A DNA stretch of 64,000 nucleotides from Halorientalis sp. (GTDB lineage Archaea; Halobacteriota; Halobacteria; Halobacteriales; Haloarculaceae). The notes under the pieces are model-generated. The model was not told where the DNA came from, searched no databases, and saw nothing but the letters and a program-made list of their open reading frames with translations. Positions within the stretch are counted from its first letter, which is position 1. Each line of letters begins with the position of its first letter. The position numbers and the translations under genes are program-made. Positions 18,018 through 26,402 of the stretch are shown in pieces. The stretch spans positions 1 to 64,000 of the forward strand of contig NZ_JAQCNH010000083.1 in NCBI RefSeq assembly GCF_028275115.1, in the 5' to 3' direction.

Positions 18018-19124
18018 TTACTCGTCGGACGTGCCGAGTTCGATCAGGTTCTCGCGGCCCAACTGGAGTTTCTCGACCGTCTTCTCGTCGACCATCCTGC
18101 CGATGACGCGTGACGTCTTCGAGGCCGACCAGTCAAACTCGTCGGCGATGGCGGCCTGGCGCATGCGCCCACCGTTCGCCTCCAGCAGCTCCCGAACACG
18201 CTCCGTATCGGTCATAACTGCCGTGTCCGTCGCCGTGGCAGCCGCCGAGACGTCCTCGCCCGTCTCTGCCTGCGCTGGAGCGTCCACGTCCACGGACGCC
18301 GCCGAGGACGACGGCTGTTCGGCGTCGTCACGTCGACGCCAGCCCGCGTACACACCGAAGCCGAGGAGAGCCAGGAGGAGTCCTCCACCCAGAACGATTC
18401 CGGGTCCGATACCGGCGAGCGGCGACGATGCCGTTCCGCCCGGCGTTGCTGCCTGCCCGTCGGACTGTCGTGGCTCCGTGACAGGGCTGAACACGACCCG
18501 GGGGCGACGGTCGGCGAACCCCTCGCGGCCGAGGAACGTCACGACCCCGCCGTCCCGGGCGGCGGGCGACGGCTCCAGACGAGCGATGTCGTAGCCGGCC
18601 GGGGCCTCGAACTCGAGCGTATCGTTCGCCGTCAAGAAGAATCCACCCTGAAAGACGTCGCCAACGACGAGTGACTCGTTGCGCTGGGCAGCAAAGCCCG
18701 TCCAGGTAAACTGGTACGTGACGACCCCCCAGCGGCGGGGAACCTGCTGGATGGTCGTCGAGGCAGTGACGTTCTCGACGCGCAGTTCGCGCCCAGTCGT
18801 GTTCGCTGCGTTGGCCACGACACCCTGCATCCGCTGGCGAAACGGGTCGCGATACTGCGACGTGTTCGCCCGGAAGCGCTCCTGGAACGCCTCGTACTCG
18901 GCGACGCGACCGTCGGTGTCGAGTCGGGTCCGAATCTGGATTGTCCACTGCGCCGACCCGTTCGGATAGACGTGAACGCGAGTAACCGTGTTGTCCGCTT
19001 CCGGCTGTGCCGTCTGTCCCACAGCGTCCGCGGCCGCCACTGGCGGGACGGCCGCGACAAGCAAGAACCCGGTAACGCAGATCGAAACGACAGTTGCCGA
19101 ACGCTTTCGCGACGAACCAGTCAT
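18018..19124 (-). CDS. Membrane-anchored winged-helix protein with extracellular DUF7345-type domain
   Basis: 368 residues from the ATG at 19124, chosen because a TATA box lies 28 bases upstream. The layout is: signal peptide or first membrane helix (about 10-31); an extracellular domain of about 170 residues with many Asn-x-Ser/Thr sites; a Gly/Leu-rich transmembrane helix (about 232-252) ended by WRRRDD; an Ala/Ser/Thr/Asp linker; and a cytoplasmic winged HTH (about 290-368) containing LLEANGGRMRQAAIADEFDW and SKTSRVIGRMVDE. This is a one-component sensor-regulator design. The extracellular domain resembles that of the PGF-CTERM protein at 21251. The DUF name is from memory. Confidence 0.78.
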   Translation of the reverse strand: MTGSSRKRSATVVSICVTGFLLVAAVPPVAAADAVGQTAQPEADNTVTRVHVYPNGSAQWTIQIRTRLDTDGRVAEYEAFQERFRANTSQYRDPFRQRMQGVVANAANTTGRELRVENVTASTTIQQVPRRWGVVTYQFTWTGFAAQRNESLVVGDVFQGGFFLTANDTLEFEAPAGYDIARLEPSPAARDGGVVTFLGREGFADRRPRVVFSPVTEPRQSDGQAATPGGTASSPLAGIGPGIVLGGGLLLALLGFGVYAGWRRRDDAEQPSSSAASVDVDAPAQAETGEDVSAAATATDTAVMTDTERVRELLEANGGRMRQAAIADEFDWSASKTSRVIGRMVDEKTVEKLQLGRENLIELGTSDE

Positions 19125-19152
19125 CCGGTCGCATCTAGGTTCCGACGAAGTG

Positions 19153-19160
19153 CGTATAAG
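19153..19160 (-). promoter_or_regulatory. TATA box for the membrane-anchored winged-helix gene
   Basis: CTTATACG on the minus strand is about 28 bases upstream of the ATG at 19124, giving a leaderless start and excluding an upstream in-frame Met at 19172. Confidence 0.55.
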
Positions 19161-19312
19161 TAGTTCGTTCACCGGTCGCCCTCTCGGGCCAACCGAGCCG
19201 AAACGAGTCCGTTTTGCGGTCGAACGTCGAACACACTGCTGTCGGGCGATTCAAACGGTGAAAATGGCTGCAAACGACTGCAAACGTCCGCGAATCACCC
19301 CGACTATGACCC

Positions 19313-19322
19313 CGGTTTATTA
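19313..19322 (+). promoter_or_regulatory. TATA box for the secreted Glu/Arg-helix protein
   Basis: GTTTATTATC lies 28-37 bases before the ATG at 19350. Confidence 0.45.
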
Positions 19323-19349
19323 TCATCTCCCTCATACGTATGGCTCACG

Positions 19350-21155
19350 ATGAGAACAGAGGCACTCGGATGCGTGCTGGTCGCGCTGTTGGTCGTCGGG
19401 CTGACCGCCCCGGTAGCAGCGGTGTCGACGGCCGATGGTGTGACAGCCGCCGACACGAACGCGGCGACAGCAGACGCGACGACCGCACAGGCGAATACGA
19501 CACAGGGGAACTCGAGCGTGAACGTCACTGTCGGGCAGCAGCTCTCGACGGTGATCGGCGTCTCGAGCGACGAGGTACAGACGGACTTCGAGGACACCGC
19601 CTTCGAGATATCCGTCGAGAACGCGGGTCAAGAACTGCGGGCCGAGGCCATCGCCAACCGCGCGGACGAACTAAGCGACCGGGCCGAGAACATCCGCGAT
19701 GAGTACGAGGACGCCACGGAGGCGCACCGCGAGGGCGAAATCAGTACGTCCGCGTACGCCCGACGACTCGCCACGTTGAACGGCCAGGCGACGAACCTCC
19801 TCGACAGTCACGAGCAACTCCGCCAGCGTGCTCAGAACGTCTCCGCGCTCGAACTCCGGGCGGCCGGCGTGAACCAGTCGGCACTGCGTGAGACCGTCGA
19901 GAACCTGAGCGGCGTCAGTGGCGCGGGTCCTGCGGCGCTGCTCGACCAGTTCACCGGCCAGTCAGTGGGTGACATCGAACTCGAAACCGCCGGTGGCTTT
20001 TCGCTCGAGATAGAGAGCGAGGACGGCGAACAGTCACGCGAGATAGAGCGCCCCCGTGACGCCAATCCGAGCGTCGTCGTGAGCCAGTCAGCCGCACTCG
20101 AAACGGCGCGAGAAGGGCTCTCGACGCCGGAGAACGGAACGTGGACGCTCACTGCGGCGAAACTCGAGCAGGATGCAGGCGCATACGAGTTCGCGTTCGT
20201 CCTGCGTGGAGCAACCACCCGAACCGGCGAAGCCGAGATCGACGTCGACGGCTCCTCGGGTGCGGTCTTCGCGCTCGAAGAGGAGCTCGAACCGCGTGAG
20301 GAGGAGCGTGAAGCGGAGGCCGAAGACGAAGAAAACGAGGCTGACGACGAACTCGCGATGCTCGTCTCCGAAGGAACGCCCGGCCCGAACGCGACGGTCA
20401 CAGTAACGGTTCTTTCGGACGGTACACCCGTCGACGACGTCACCGTCTTCCTGAACGAGCGGGTCGCTGGGACGACCACCGCGGACGGGACGGCCACGGT
20501 GACGCTCCCGGAGAGCGGCGAGGCAACACTCACGGCTCGAAGCGGTGAGGCGGAGGGTGAACTCGAGTTCGAGTTCGAGGCGGAAGACGACGAGGTCTTC
20601 CGAAAGCTGAACGTGGACGCCGCGCTGGCCGACGACACAGTTTCGGTGACCGTCGCTTACAACGGTTCGGGCGTCCCGAACGCGACCGTCTACGCGAACG
20701 AACAAGCTGTCGGAACGACCGGTCAAGACGGAGCGGTGAGGTTCGCCATCGACACGAACGCGACCGAGGACCTCGAACTCGAAGTCATCAAAGGTGCGTT
20801 CGAGGCCGAACTCGAGTACGTCCTCCAGGACGGCTCGCTCACCCTGACCGAGACAGCCCACGAGGGCGATGGCGACAAGGCCGAAGCTCGGGAGGAAGCT
20901 GAAGAGGAGCGCGAGGAGGAAGCTGAAGAGGAGCGCGAGGAGGAAGCTGAAGAGGAGCGTGAGGAAGAACTCGAAGAGGAGCACGAGGAGGAAGCTGAAG
21001 AGGAGCGCGAGGAGGAAGCTGAAGAGGAGCGCGAGGAGGAAGCTGAAGAGGAGCGCGAGGAAGAACTCGAAGAGGAGCGCGAGGAGGAAGCTGAAGAGGA
21101 GCCTGAAGAGGAAGTCGAGACTCCAGACGGAGAACCACCGGAGAACGAAGGTTGA
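19350..21155 (+). CDS. Secreted haloarchaeal protein with Ig-like repeats and a long Glu/Arg helix
   Basis: 601 residues. A Sec signal peptide spans about 1-25 (ALGCVLVALLVVGLTAPVAA). Residues about 45-200 form a helical, Asn-glycosylatable domain like the haloarchaeal DUF7096 family. Two carboxypeptidase-regulatory/Ig-like beta domains follow (about 340-415 and 415-500), each with a V-x-V-x-x-x-G-x-P-V or G-V-P-N-A-T-V pattern and a G-x-A-x-x-T/R-F turn. The last 90 residues are almost only Glu, Arg and Ala in eight-residue units. No membrane anchor or PGF-CTERM tail is visible, so it is either released or bound to its neighbours. It sits between two proteins that share a DUF7345-type domain. 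Confidence 0.75.
   Translation: MRTEALGCVLVALLVVGLTAPVAAVSTADGVTAADTNAATADATTAQANTTQGNSSVNVTVGQQLSTVIGVSSDEVQTDFEDTAFEISVENAGQELRAEAIANRADELSDRAENIRDEYEDATEAHREGEISTSAYARRLATLNGQATNLLDSHEQLRQRAQNVSALELRAAGVNQSALRETVENLSGVSGAGPAALLDQFTGQSVGDIELETAGGFSLEIESEDGEQSREIERPRDANPSVVVSQSAALETAREGLSTPENGTWTLTAAKLEQDAGAYEFAFVLRGATTRTGEAEIDVDGSSGAVFALEEELEPREEEREAEAEDEENEADDELAMLVSEGTPGPNATVTVTVLSDGTPVDDVTVFLNERVAGTTTADGTATVTLPESGEATLTARSGEAEGELEFEFEAEDDEVFRKLNVDAALADDTVSVTVAYNGSGVPNATVYANEQAVGTTGQDGAVRFAIDTNATEDLELEVIKGAFEAELEYVLQDGSLTLTETAHEGDGDKAEAREEAEEEREEEAEEEREEEAEEEREEELEEEHEEEAEEEREEEAEEEREEEAEEEREEELEEEREEEAEEEPEEEVETPDGEPPENEG
20892..21106 (+). repeat. Tandem 24-base repeat encoding Glu/Arg/Ala octads
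   Basis: About nine units of GAAGCTGAAGAGGAGCGCGA plus GGAG, with variants in which GCT becomes CTC or CGC becomes CAC. Each encodes E-A-E-E-E-R-E-E or a close variant. Near-identical unit DNA indicates recent slippage or recombination; unit number is probably variable between strains. Confidence 0.9.
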
Positions 21156-21250
21156 GTCGTCCCCAAATAGACTCAGTCCGGACCGCCACCTGCGCGTAGA
21201 ACAAACCTCGCCCGTGACGACCGTTTCCAACCCATGTATGAGACACGCTC

Positions 21251-22027
21251 ATGACTGACCGTACAGACACGACCACACATTTCACGAGAGCAAACGGCGT
21301 CCGTCTCGGTTACGCACTCCTCGCTCTCGGCCTCCTCCTGACGGGGTCGATGGCCGTCACTGTGGGGGCGGCACAGTCCACCGACTCGGAACAGTCGCCG
21401 CCCGCGGAGTCGGCGCTCGTCGTCGACCTCGAGACCGACGGTGCCGCTCGCGTGACACTGCTCACCACCTTCGACCTGACGACCGACGGCGAACGCGCCG
21501 CATTCGAGGCGCTCCGCTCGAACGAGACCGCCAGAGAACAGCGAACGAACCAGTTCGCCGCCCGGATGCGGGCAACCGCGACGCGGGCGGACAACGCCTC
21601 CGACCGCGACGTGACGATTCGGGACCCTGCGATGACGTTCAGGACCGACGACGACACCGGCGTGGTCGGTCTGTCGGTAACGTGGGAGGCGCTCGCTGCT
21701 CGAGAGGGCGACCAACTCGTGCTCCGGGGCCCCTTCGCCAGCGGCTTCGACATCGACCGGCCGTTCAGGGTCGTTAGCCCCGACGGCTACGAGTTACGCA
21801 CGACCACGCCGACGCCGACCACCCAACAGCAACACAGCGCGACGTGGAGTGCGAGTACGCAGTTCGACGGGTTCGAGGCGGCGTTCGCACCTGCGACGGA
21901 CGGGGCCGCGACTGACGCGGGTGCCGGGAGGAGCGGCGCCACAGGTCCGGGATTCGGTATCGGCGCCGTGACCGTCGCAGTGCTGACCGGGACTGCGCTC
22001 GTCCTGGTCCGCCGCCGGACGGGATAG
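21251..22027 (+). CDS. Surface protein with DUF7345-type domain and PGF-CTERM-like anchor
   Basis: 258 residues. An N-terminal signal helix (about 18-40, ending VTVGAAQ) is followed by a 140-residue extracellular domain. A Thr/Gln/Ala-rich linker precedes PGFGIGAVTVAVLTGTALVL and RRR at the C-terminus. That tail fits the PGF-CTERM signal cut by archaeosortase A before lipid attachment (known for the class; inferred here). The extracellular domain shares the order FDLTTDGERAAFEALRSN / FAARMRATATRADN / SVTWEALAAREGDQLVL with the equivalent parts of the winged-helix protein at 18018-19124. It starts 95 bases after the Glu/Arg-helix protein, same strand. Confidence 0.78.
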   Translation: MTDRTDTTTHFTRANGVRLGYALLALGLLLTGSMAVTVGAAQSTDSEQSPPAESALVVDLETDGAARVTLLTTFDLTTDGERAAFEALRSNETAREQRTNQFAARMRATATRADNASDRDVTIRDPAMTFRTDDDTGVVGLSVTWEALAAREGDQLVLRGPFASGFDIDRPFRVVSPDGYELRTTTPTPTTQQQHSATWSASTQFDGFEAAFAPATDGAATDAGAGRSGATGPGFGIGAVTVAVLTGTALVLVRRRTG

Positions 22028-22148
22028 TCCCCCGGTAGAAAGGCCTCGACTCGGCCGGACCAATCAATCGGCGTCGGCCCGCGGCGACTCCGGACCCGAC
22101 TCCCGCCGGCGGTGGACACATCTATCTGTCCGGGCACGAACGACAGGT

Positions 22149-23048
22149 ATGCTCGGGTACGCGGCGATGAACCACACGCTCCGTGACGCGGACCCACCTC
22201 GTCGGTGCAACCGCGACATGCACAAGCAGACCTGGAAAGACAGGGGGCTCGCGTACGCGGGTGAACTGACGGTGCAGAACTTCACAGACCTGCGAGCGAT
22301 TCTCCAGTGGAACCTCGACCACGGTATCCGGTTCTACCGGTGTAGCTCCACCCTCGTCCCCTGGAACTCGCAGTTCGACATCACCGACCTCCCGAATTTC
22401 GAGCGGATTCGCTCGCTCGCACGCGAGTGTGGCGACCTCGTTCGAGACAACGGGATGCGTCTCACCTTCCACCCGAGCCACTGGTGTAAGCTCGCGAGCG
22501 AGTCCGCTGACACCGTCGCCCGCTCCGTCGAGTCGGTCAGGCACCACGGGCGGTGGTTGGACCTGCTTGACCTTCCCCGCTCGCCACGGTACGCGATCAA
22601 CGTCCACATCGGGGCGCACTACGGCGACAAGGCGGCGACGGCCGACCGGTTTTGCGACGTCATCGACGACCTCCCGCCGCGTGCCCGGGACCGGCTGACC
22701 GTCGAGAACGACGACACCGAGTCACTGTGGAGCGTCAGCGAACTCGTCACCGACGTGGCAGCCCGGACGGGGGTCCCGATCACGTTCGATTACCACCACC
22801 ACAGCTTCACCGACCGGGGGCTCAGTTACCGCGAGGGCTTCGAGATGGCACGCGACACCTGGGGCGACGTGCGGCCAATCACGCACTACTCCGAGCCCGC
22901 GCGGCTACACGGCGCGACGGACGCACGTCCACAGGACCACGCGGAACACGTCGCGTCGGTCCCGGAGTGGCTTGCCCGTGAGTCGGACGTGATGATTGAA
23001 TCCAACGGCAAAGAGCAGTCGATACTGCGTCTGCGGACTGCGCGGTGA
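22149..23048 (+). CDS. uvsE: UV damage endonuclease (UvsE/UvdE)
   Basis: 299 residues, the normal length of the TIM-barrel UV damage endonuclease, which nicks 5' of pyrimidine dimers and other lesions independently of UvrABC. It opens with LGYAAMNHTLR as the family does. Metal-site type residues are seen in FHPSHW (His108, His111), NVHIGAHYGDK (His153), VENDD (Glu186) and FDYHHHSF (Asp214, His216). RFYRCSSTLVPW near 62 is another conserved stretch. It is alone on its strand before a convergent exporter operon. The gene suits a sunlight-exposed halophile that also carries phototaxis genes in this window. Confidence 0.92.
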   Translation: MLGYAAMNHTLRDADPPRRCNRDMHKQTWKDRGLAYAGELTVQNFTDLRAILQWNLDHGIRFYRCSSTLVPWNSQFDITDLPNFERIRSLARECGDLVRDNGMRLTFHPSHWCKLASESADTVARSVESVRHHGRWLDLLDLPRSPRYAINVHIGAHYGDKAATADRFCDVIDDLPPRARDRLTVENDDTESLWSVSELVTDVAARTGVPITFDYHHHSFTDRGLSYREGFEMARDTWGDVRPITHYSEPARLHGATDARPQDHAEHVASVPEWLARESDVMIESNGKEQSILRLRTAR

Positions 23049-23082
23049 CCCACCGACCGGCGGAACGGCAGTCCAGACGGAC

Positions 23083-23889
23083 TCACTCCGTGAGGCCGAA
23101 CCCTCGCTCGAACAGCCAGACGTCGAGGCCGACGACGAGGACTGTCGCGCCGACCAGTACGGCCAGCGAGGTCAGCGGTGGGACACTCGAGATACCGGTC
23201 AAACTGAACCGGATGCCGTTGACGATGTAGACGATGGGGTTGAGATAGCTGACCGTCCGGGCGATGCCAGGCAGGTCGGCCAGAGGATAGAACACCCCGC
23301 CAAAAAACACGAGCGGTCGGATGAGGAACTGATTGAAGACGGTGAGCTGGTCGAAGTCGTCCGCCCACATGCCCCCCACAAGCCCGAGGCCGCCGAACAA
23401 CAGGACAACGACGACGACGAACGCGATGAGCAGAGCGGGGTGACGGACTGGCGTTCCGGTGAACAGGTAGCCGAGTGCGAACACGGCGCCACCGACCAGC
23501 AACCCGCGGACGGCACTGCCGAGCAGATAGGAGACGATTCCCTCGGCGCTGGAGATCGGGGCCGCGATCATGACCTCGACGTACCCTTCCCACCGGCTGT
23601 GGAACAACGAGAAGGCGGCGTTCTGGAAGGACTGGCTGATAGCCCCCAGTGCGATAAGCCCCGGAAGCACGAACTGGAGGTACGGGACACCCTGCGTTTC
23701 GCCGATGCGGGCCCCGAGGATAACCCCGAAGACGGTGATGTAGAGCCCGTTCGTCACGATGGGGGGCAGGACGGTGTTTTTTGCGCGCCGGGTGACCCGG
23801 AGTACCTCGCGTCTCGCGAGACCCAGCGTCCGGACGACCCAGGTCGGAACGACACTGTCGGGGACGGAGAGAGTGCTGTCGTCGGTCAT
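23083..23889 (-). CDS. ABC-2 type exporter permease (DrrB-like)
   Basis: 268 residues with six predicted membrane helices and the ABC-2 layout: a cytoplasmic N-terminus with RREVLRVTRR, a first helix LPPIVTNGLYITVFGVILG, then PGLIALGAISQSF. The family-typical PLVFFGGVFYPLADLPG and LNPIVYIVNGIRFSL stretches precede the last helix. It is the downstream gene of a two-gene unit, its ATG overlapping the stop of the ATPase gene by 4 bases. The pair is expected to export a drug, lipid or polysaccharide-type compound; substrate unknown. Confidence 0.88.
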   Translation of the reverse strand: MTDDSTLSVPDSVVPTWVVRTLGLARREVLRVTRRAKNTVLPPIVTNGLYITVFGVILGARIGETQGVPYLQFVLPGLIALGAISQSFQNAAFSLFHSRWEGYVEVMIAAPISSAEGIVSYLLGSAVRGLLVGGAVFALGYLFTGTPVRHPALLIAFVVVVVLLFGGLGLVGGMWADDFDQLTVFNQFLIRPLVFFGGVFYPLADLPGIARTVSYLNPIVYIVNGIRFSLTGISSVPPLTSLAVLVGATVLVVGLDVWLFERGFGLTE

Positions 23890-24899
23890 TGTTCCGTGGT
23901 GCTGGACTGTCGACTCCGCTCGGACGGCTGGCTGGTGGTCGTCTCGTCCGACTCGGGCCCGCCGCTGCCGTCGGCCCCGGGGCCGGTCAAGTCGACGAAC
24001 GCGTCCTCCAGAGAGGCACGGTCGACCTCGAGTGTCTCGACGGTCCGCCCCTGCCGGGACACCGCGGTAACGACCGCTGCCAAGACCGACTCCGCTCGCT
24101 CCGCCCTGACAGTGACGCCGTCGGACGTCACCGCGACGTCGTCGACACCGTCCACGGCGCGCAGCCGGTTCGCATGGACTCTCTCTCCGTCGATTTCGGC
24201 CCGAATCGTGTCGGTCCCGCGACGCCTGAGTTGTCCGGGCGTGTCGACCACCACCGTCTGGCCCCCGTCCACGACACAGACGCGGTCACACAGGCGTTCT
24301 GCCTCCTCGATGTAGTGTGTCGTCAGTAGAACCGTCATGCCGTCGTCGTTGAGTCGCTGGACCACGTTCCAGATGTCCCGTCTGATTTCGACGTCGACAC
24401 CCGCGGTGGGTTCGTCGAGTATCAGCAGATCGGGGTCCGACACCAGCGCCCGTGCCAGCAGGAACCGGCGCTTCATGCCCCCGCTGAGTGCACGGAACTT
24501 CCGGTCGCCTTTCGCGGCGAGGCCGACCGACTCGAGCGCTTCGGCCGCGCGCTCTCGTGCGTCGCTGGCACGGACACCGTGAATCCGCGCCGCGTGTTCG
24601 AGCACCTCCTGAATGGGAAAGAACCGGTCCACGTTGAACTCCTGTGGCGCGACGCTGACGTGGTTGCGAACAGCCTGTTGCTCGGTTTCGACGTCGTTCC
24701 CGAACACGGCTGCCTGCCCGGCGGTGGGTTCGACCAGTCCCACGAGTGTCTCGATAAACGTGGTTTTCCCGGCACCGTTGGGGCCGAGCAGTCCGAAGAA
24801 CTCGCCGCGGTCGACCGACAGGGTCAGTCCATCTAGCGCCCGCACACCGTCGTACCGTTTGACGAGGCCCTCGGCCTCGATTGCCGGCGTGTTCGTCAT
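23886..24899 (-). CDS. ABC exporter ATP-binding subunit (DrrA-like)
   Basis: 337 residues from the ATG at 24899; an in-frame TTG lies two codons upstream. Walker A is GPNGAGKTT (about 37-45), the signature LSGGMKRR, Walker B LLILDEPTAGVD, and the switch His follows in LLTTHYIEEAERL. The C-terminal 90 residues form the DrrA-type accessory domain, ending in an acidic/Ser-rich tail. It overlaps the permease start by 4 bases, so the two are made together as a heterotetrameric exporter at the cytoplasmic membrane. Confidence 0.9.
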   Translation of the reverse strand: MTNTPAIEAEGLVKRYDGVRALDGLTLSVDRGEFFGLLGPNGAGKTTFIETLVGLVEPTAGQAAVFGNDVETEQQAVRNHVSVAPQEFNVDRFFPIQEVLEHAARIHGVRASDARERAAEALESVGLAAKGDRKFRALSGGMKRRFLLARALVSDPDLLILDEPTAGVDVEIRRDIWNVVQRLNDDGMTVLLTTHYIEEAERLCDRVCVVDGGQTVVVDTPGQLRRRGTDTIRAEIDGERVHANRLRAVDGVDDVAVTSDGVTVRAERAESVLAAVVTAVSRQGRTVETLEVDRASLEDAFVDLTGPGADGSGGPESDETTTSQPSERSRQSSTTEQ

Positions 24900-25084
24900 A
24901 CACAACTACAGGGGCGGCACCCTCAAATCGCCGTTGGTGGCGGACCCGATGTCCCGCCGTCGGCCCGTCGGCGAACCGGGAAGACCGGGCTCGAATCCGC
25001 TCGTGGTGTCGGTGCCGGTTGAGACACCGGCGGCCCCGGCCAGCCTGCCCGCGTGGTCGGTCCCCAGCGTCGAGGACAGCCCGC

Positions 25085-26155
25085 TCACCCGTGTGTGGCA
25101 ACCTGTGACGCGACTTCCGGCAGCGTGCCGTCCGGGACCTCTCCGACGGACTCGACGGCCTGAACGGCCGACCACCACGACATCGAGACGCCTGCGCCGC
25201 CGTGGCCGTAGTTGTGCACGATGTCGCCGGTCCGCTCGACCCGCATCCCGTCCTCGCGGTACGGCCGATACCCGTACTTCGCGTCGATGCGCTCGGGCGT
25301 GATATCGACGTAATCGCTCATGATGTCTGCAGTGACCGTGTACAGCCGTTCTGGGATGGTCACGCCGTCGACCGACATCGGCTCTGTCGGGCGTTCGCCC
25401 TGCCACTCGCCGTCGACGATGTCGCCCTCTAGATACGACCCGCCGAACAGGATCGTCTCCCGCCGGGGGTACATGTACGCGTAGTGGCTGTACTCGTCGG
25501 GCGTGTAGGTGTAGGAGAACGGGAGGGGGTCGTCCCCGTCGTACGGCACTTGGAGGATATGCCCTTTCATCGCTCGCATCGAGTCGTCTCCGAACAGCTC
25601 TCGACTGCCGTAGCCGCTACAGTTGAACAGGACCCCGCCCGAGAGGCTGTCGACCTCCGACGCCGTGACGGTTCGGCGTTCGGCCTCTCCGCCGAGCGCC
25701 TCGTATGTTCGATACAACTGCGGAACGTACTCGGGCATCTCCACGAAGTACTCCGAGCAGACGTACCCGTCCTGAATCGACTTCCCATCACGGGTCGGCA
25801 GTTCGCCCGAGTGGTCACTCGCGCGACGCACGTCCATCCGGCCGGGGAGCGTCGCGATGTCCGCGTCCTCGTAGAGATAGTAGTGTGTGTGCTTTCGTAC
25901 CGCCACGTCGTCGGTACGGTAGAACGGCTCGAACGAATCCCGGGCCCGACGGATGAGTTCGTCCTCGGAGAAACTGGATTCGATCGCGACGGGGTACACC
26001 GACGCGGCGGCGTAGTCGGTTGCGACGGTCGAAACGTCGTCACCGTCGAGATACGCGAAATCCGTCGCGAGCATTCGCGTGTCGTGACCCAGATGCTCGA
26101 GCAGGATGCCCGTCGAGAGCGCTTGAACACCGCCACCGACAATCGTGCAGTCCAT
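25085..26155 (-). CDS. D-amino-acid-oxidase-family FAD-dependent oxidoreductase
   Basis: 356 residues from the ATG at 26155, where the dinucleotide motif IVGGGVQALSTG starts three residues later. The DAO/GlyOx fold is supported by a VLFNCSGYGSRELFGD segment and the near-C-terminal motif HNYGHGGAGVSMSWWSAVQA, very close to the H-N-Y-G-H-G-G-x-G signature of D-amino acid oxidases. YRPYREDGMRVERTG just before it is also typical. It would oxidise a D-amino or imino acid to the oxo acid with peroxide as by-product. It lies divergent to a peptide/nickel-type importer whose cargo might include D-residues (inference). Confidence 0.82.
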   Translation of the reverse strand: MDCTIVGGGVQALSTGILLEHLGHDTRMLATDFAYLDGDDVSTVATDYAAASVYPVAIESSFSEDELIRRARDSFEPFYRTDDVAVRKHTHYYLYEDADIATLPGRMDVRRASDHSGELPTRDGKSIQDGYVCSEYFVEMPEYVPQLYRTYEALGGEAERRTVTASEVDSLSGGVLFNCSGYGSRELFGDDSMRAMKGHILQVPYDGDDPLPFSYTYTPDEYSHYAYMYPRRETILFGGSYLEGDIVDGEWQGERPTEPMSVDGVTIPERLYTVTADIMSDYVDITPERIDAKYGYRPYREDGMRVERTGDIVHNYGHGGAGVSMSWWSAVQAVESVGEVPDGTLPEVASQVATHG

Positions 26156-26402
26156 ACACGGTATCAGAACCGTAGCTAATTCAATGCCAGCAAGGACGCG
26201 AATACCGTCGGGGACTGCGCGCAACACTCAGTTCATCTGAACGAGTGCCACACCGCCGGCCGTCTCGGCCCCTCTTGTTCGCCGCCTGTCACGTCCTTCG
26301 GACTGTGCAGTTTGACACAGGGCCGTTCCGAGTCCGACAGTCACCGCCGCCTCGGGCGAAGCGCAGCAAGATTGAATAGATCACACCCGCTTTTCTGTAT
26401 AT

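Noticed and set aside
22996-24315. 439-residue plus-strand open frame opposite the exporter genes
   Set aside because: Antisense to clear ABC permease and ATPase motifs; extremely polar and repetitive in Glu/Gln/Asp.
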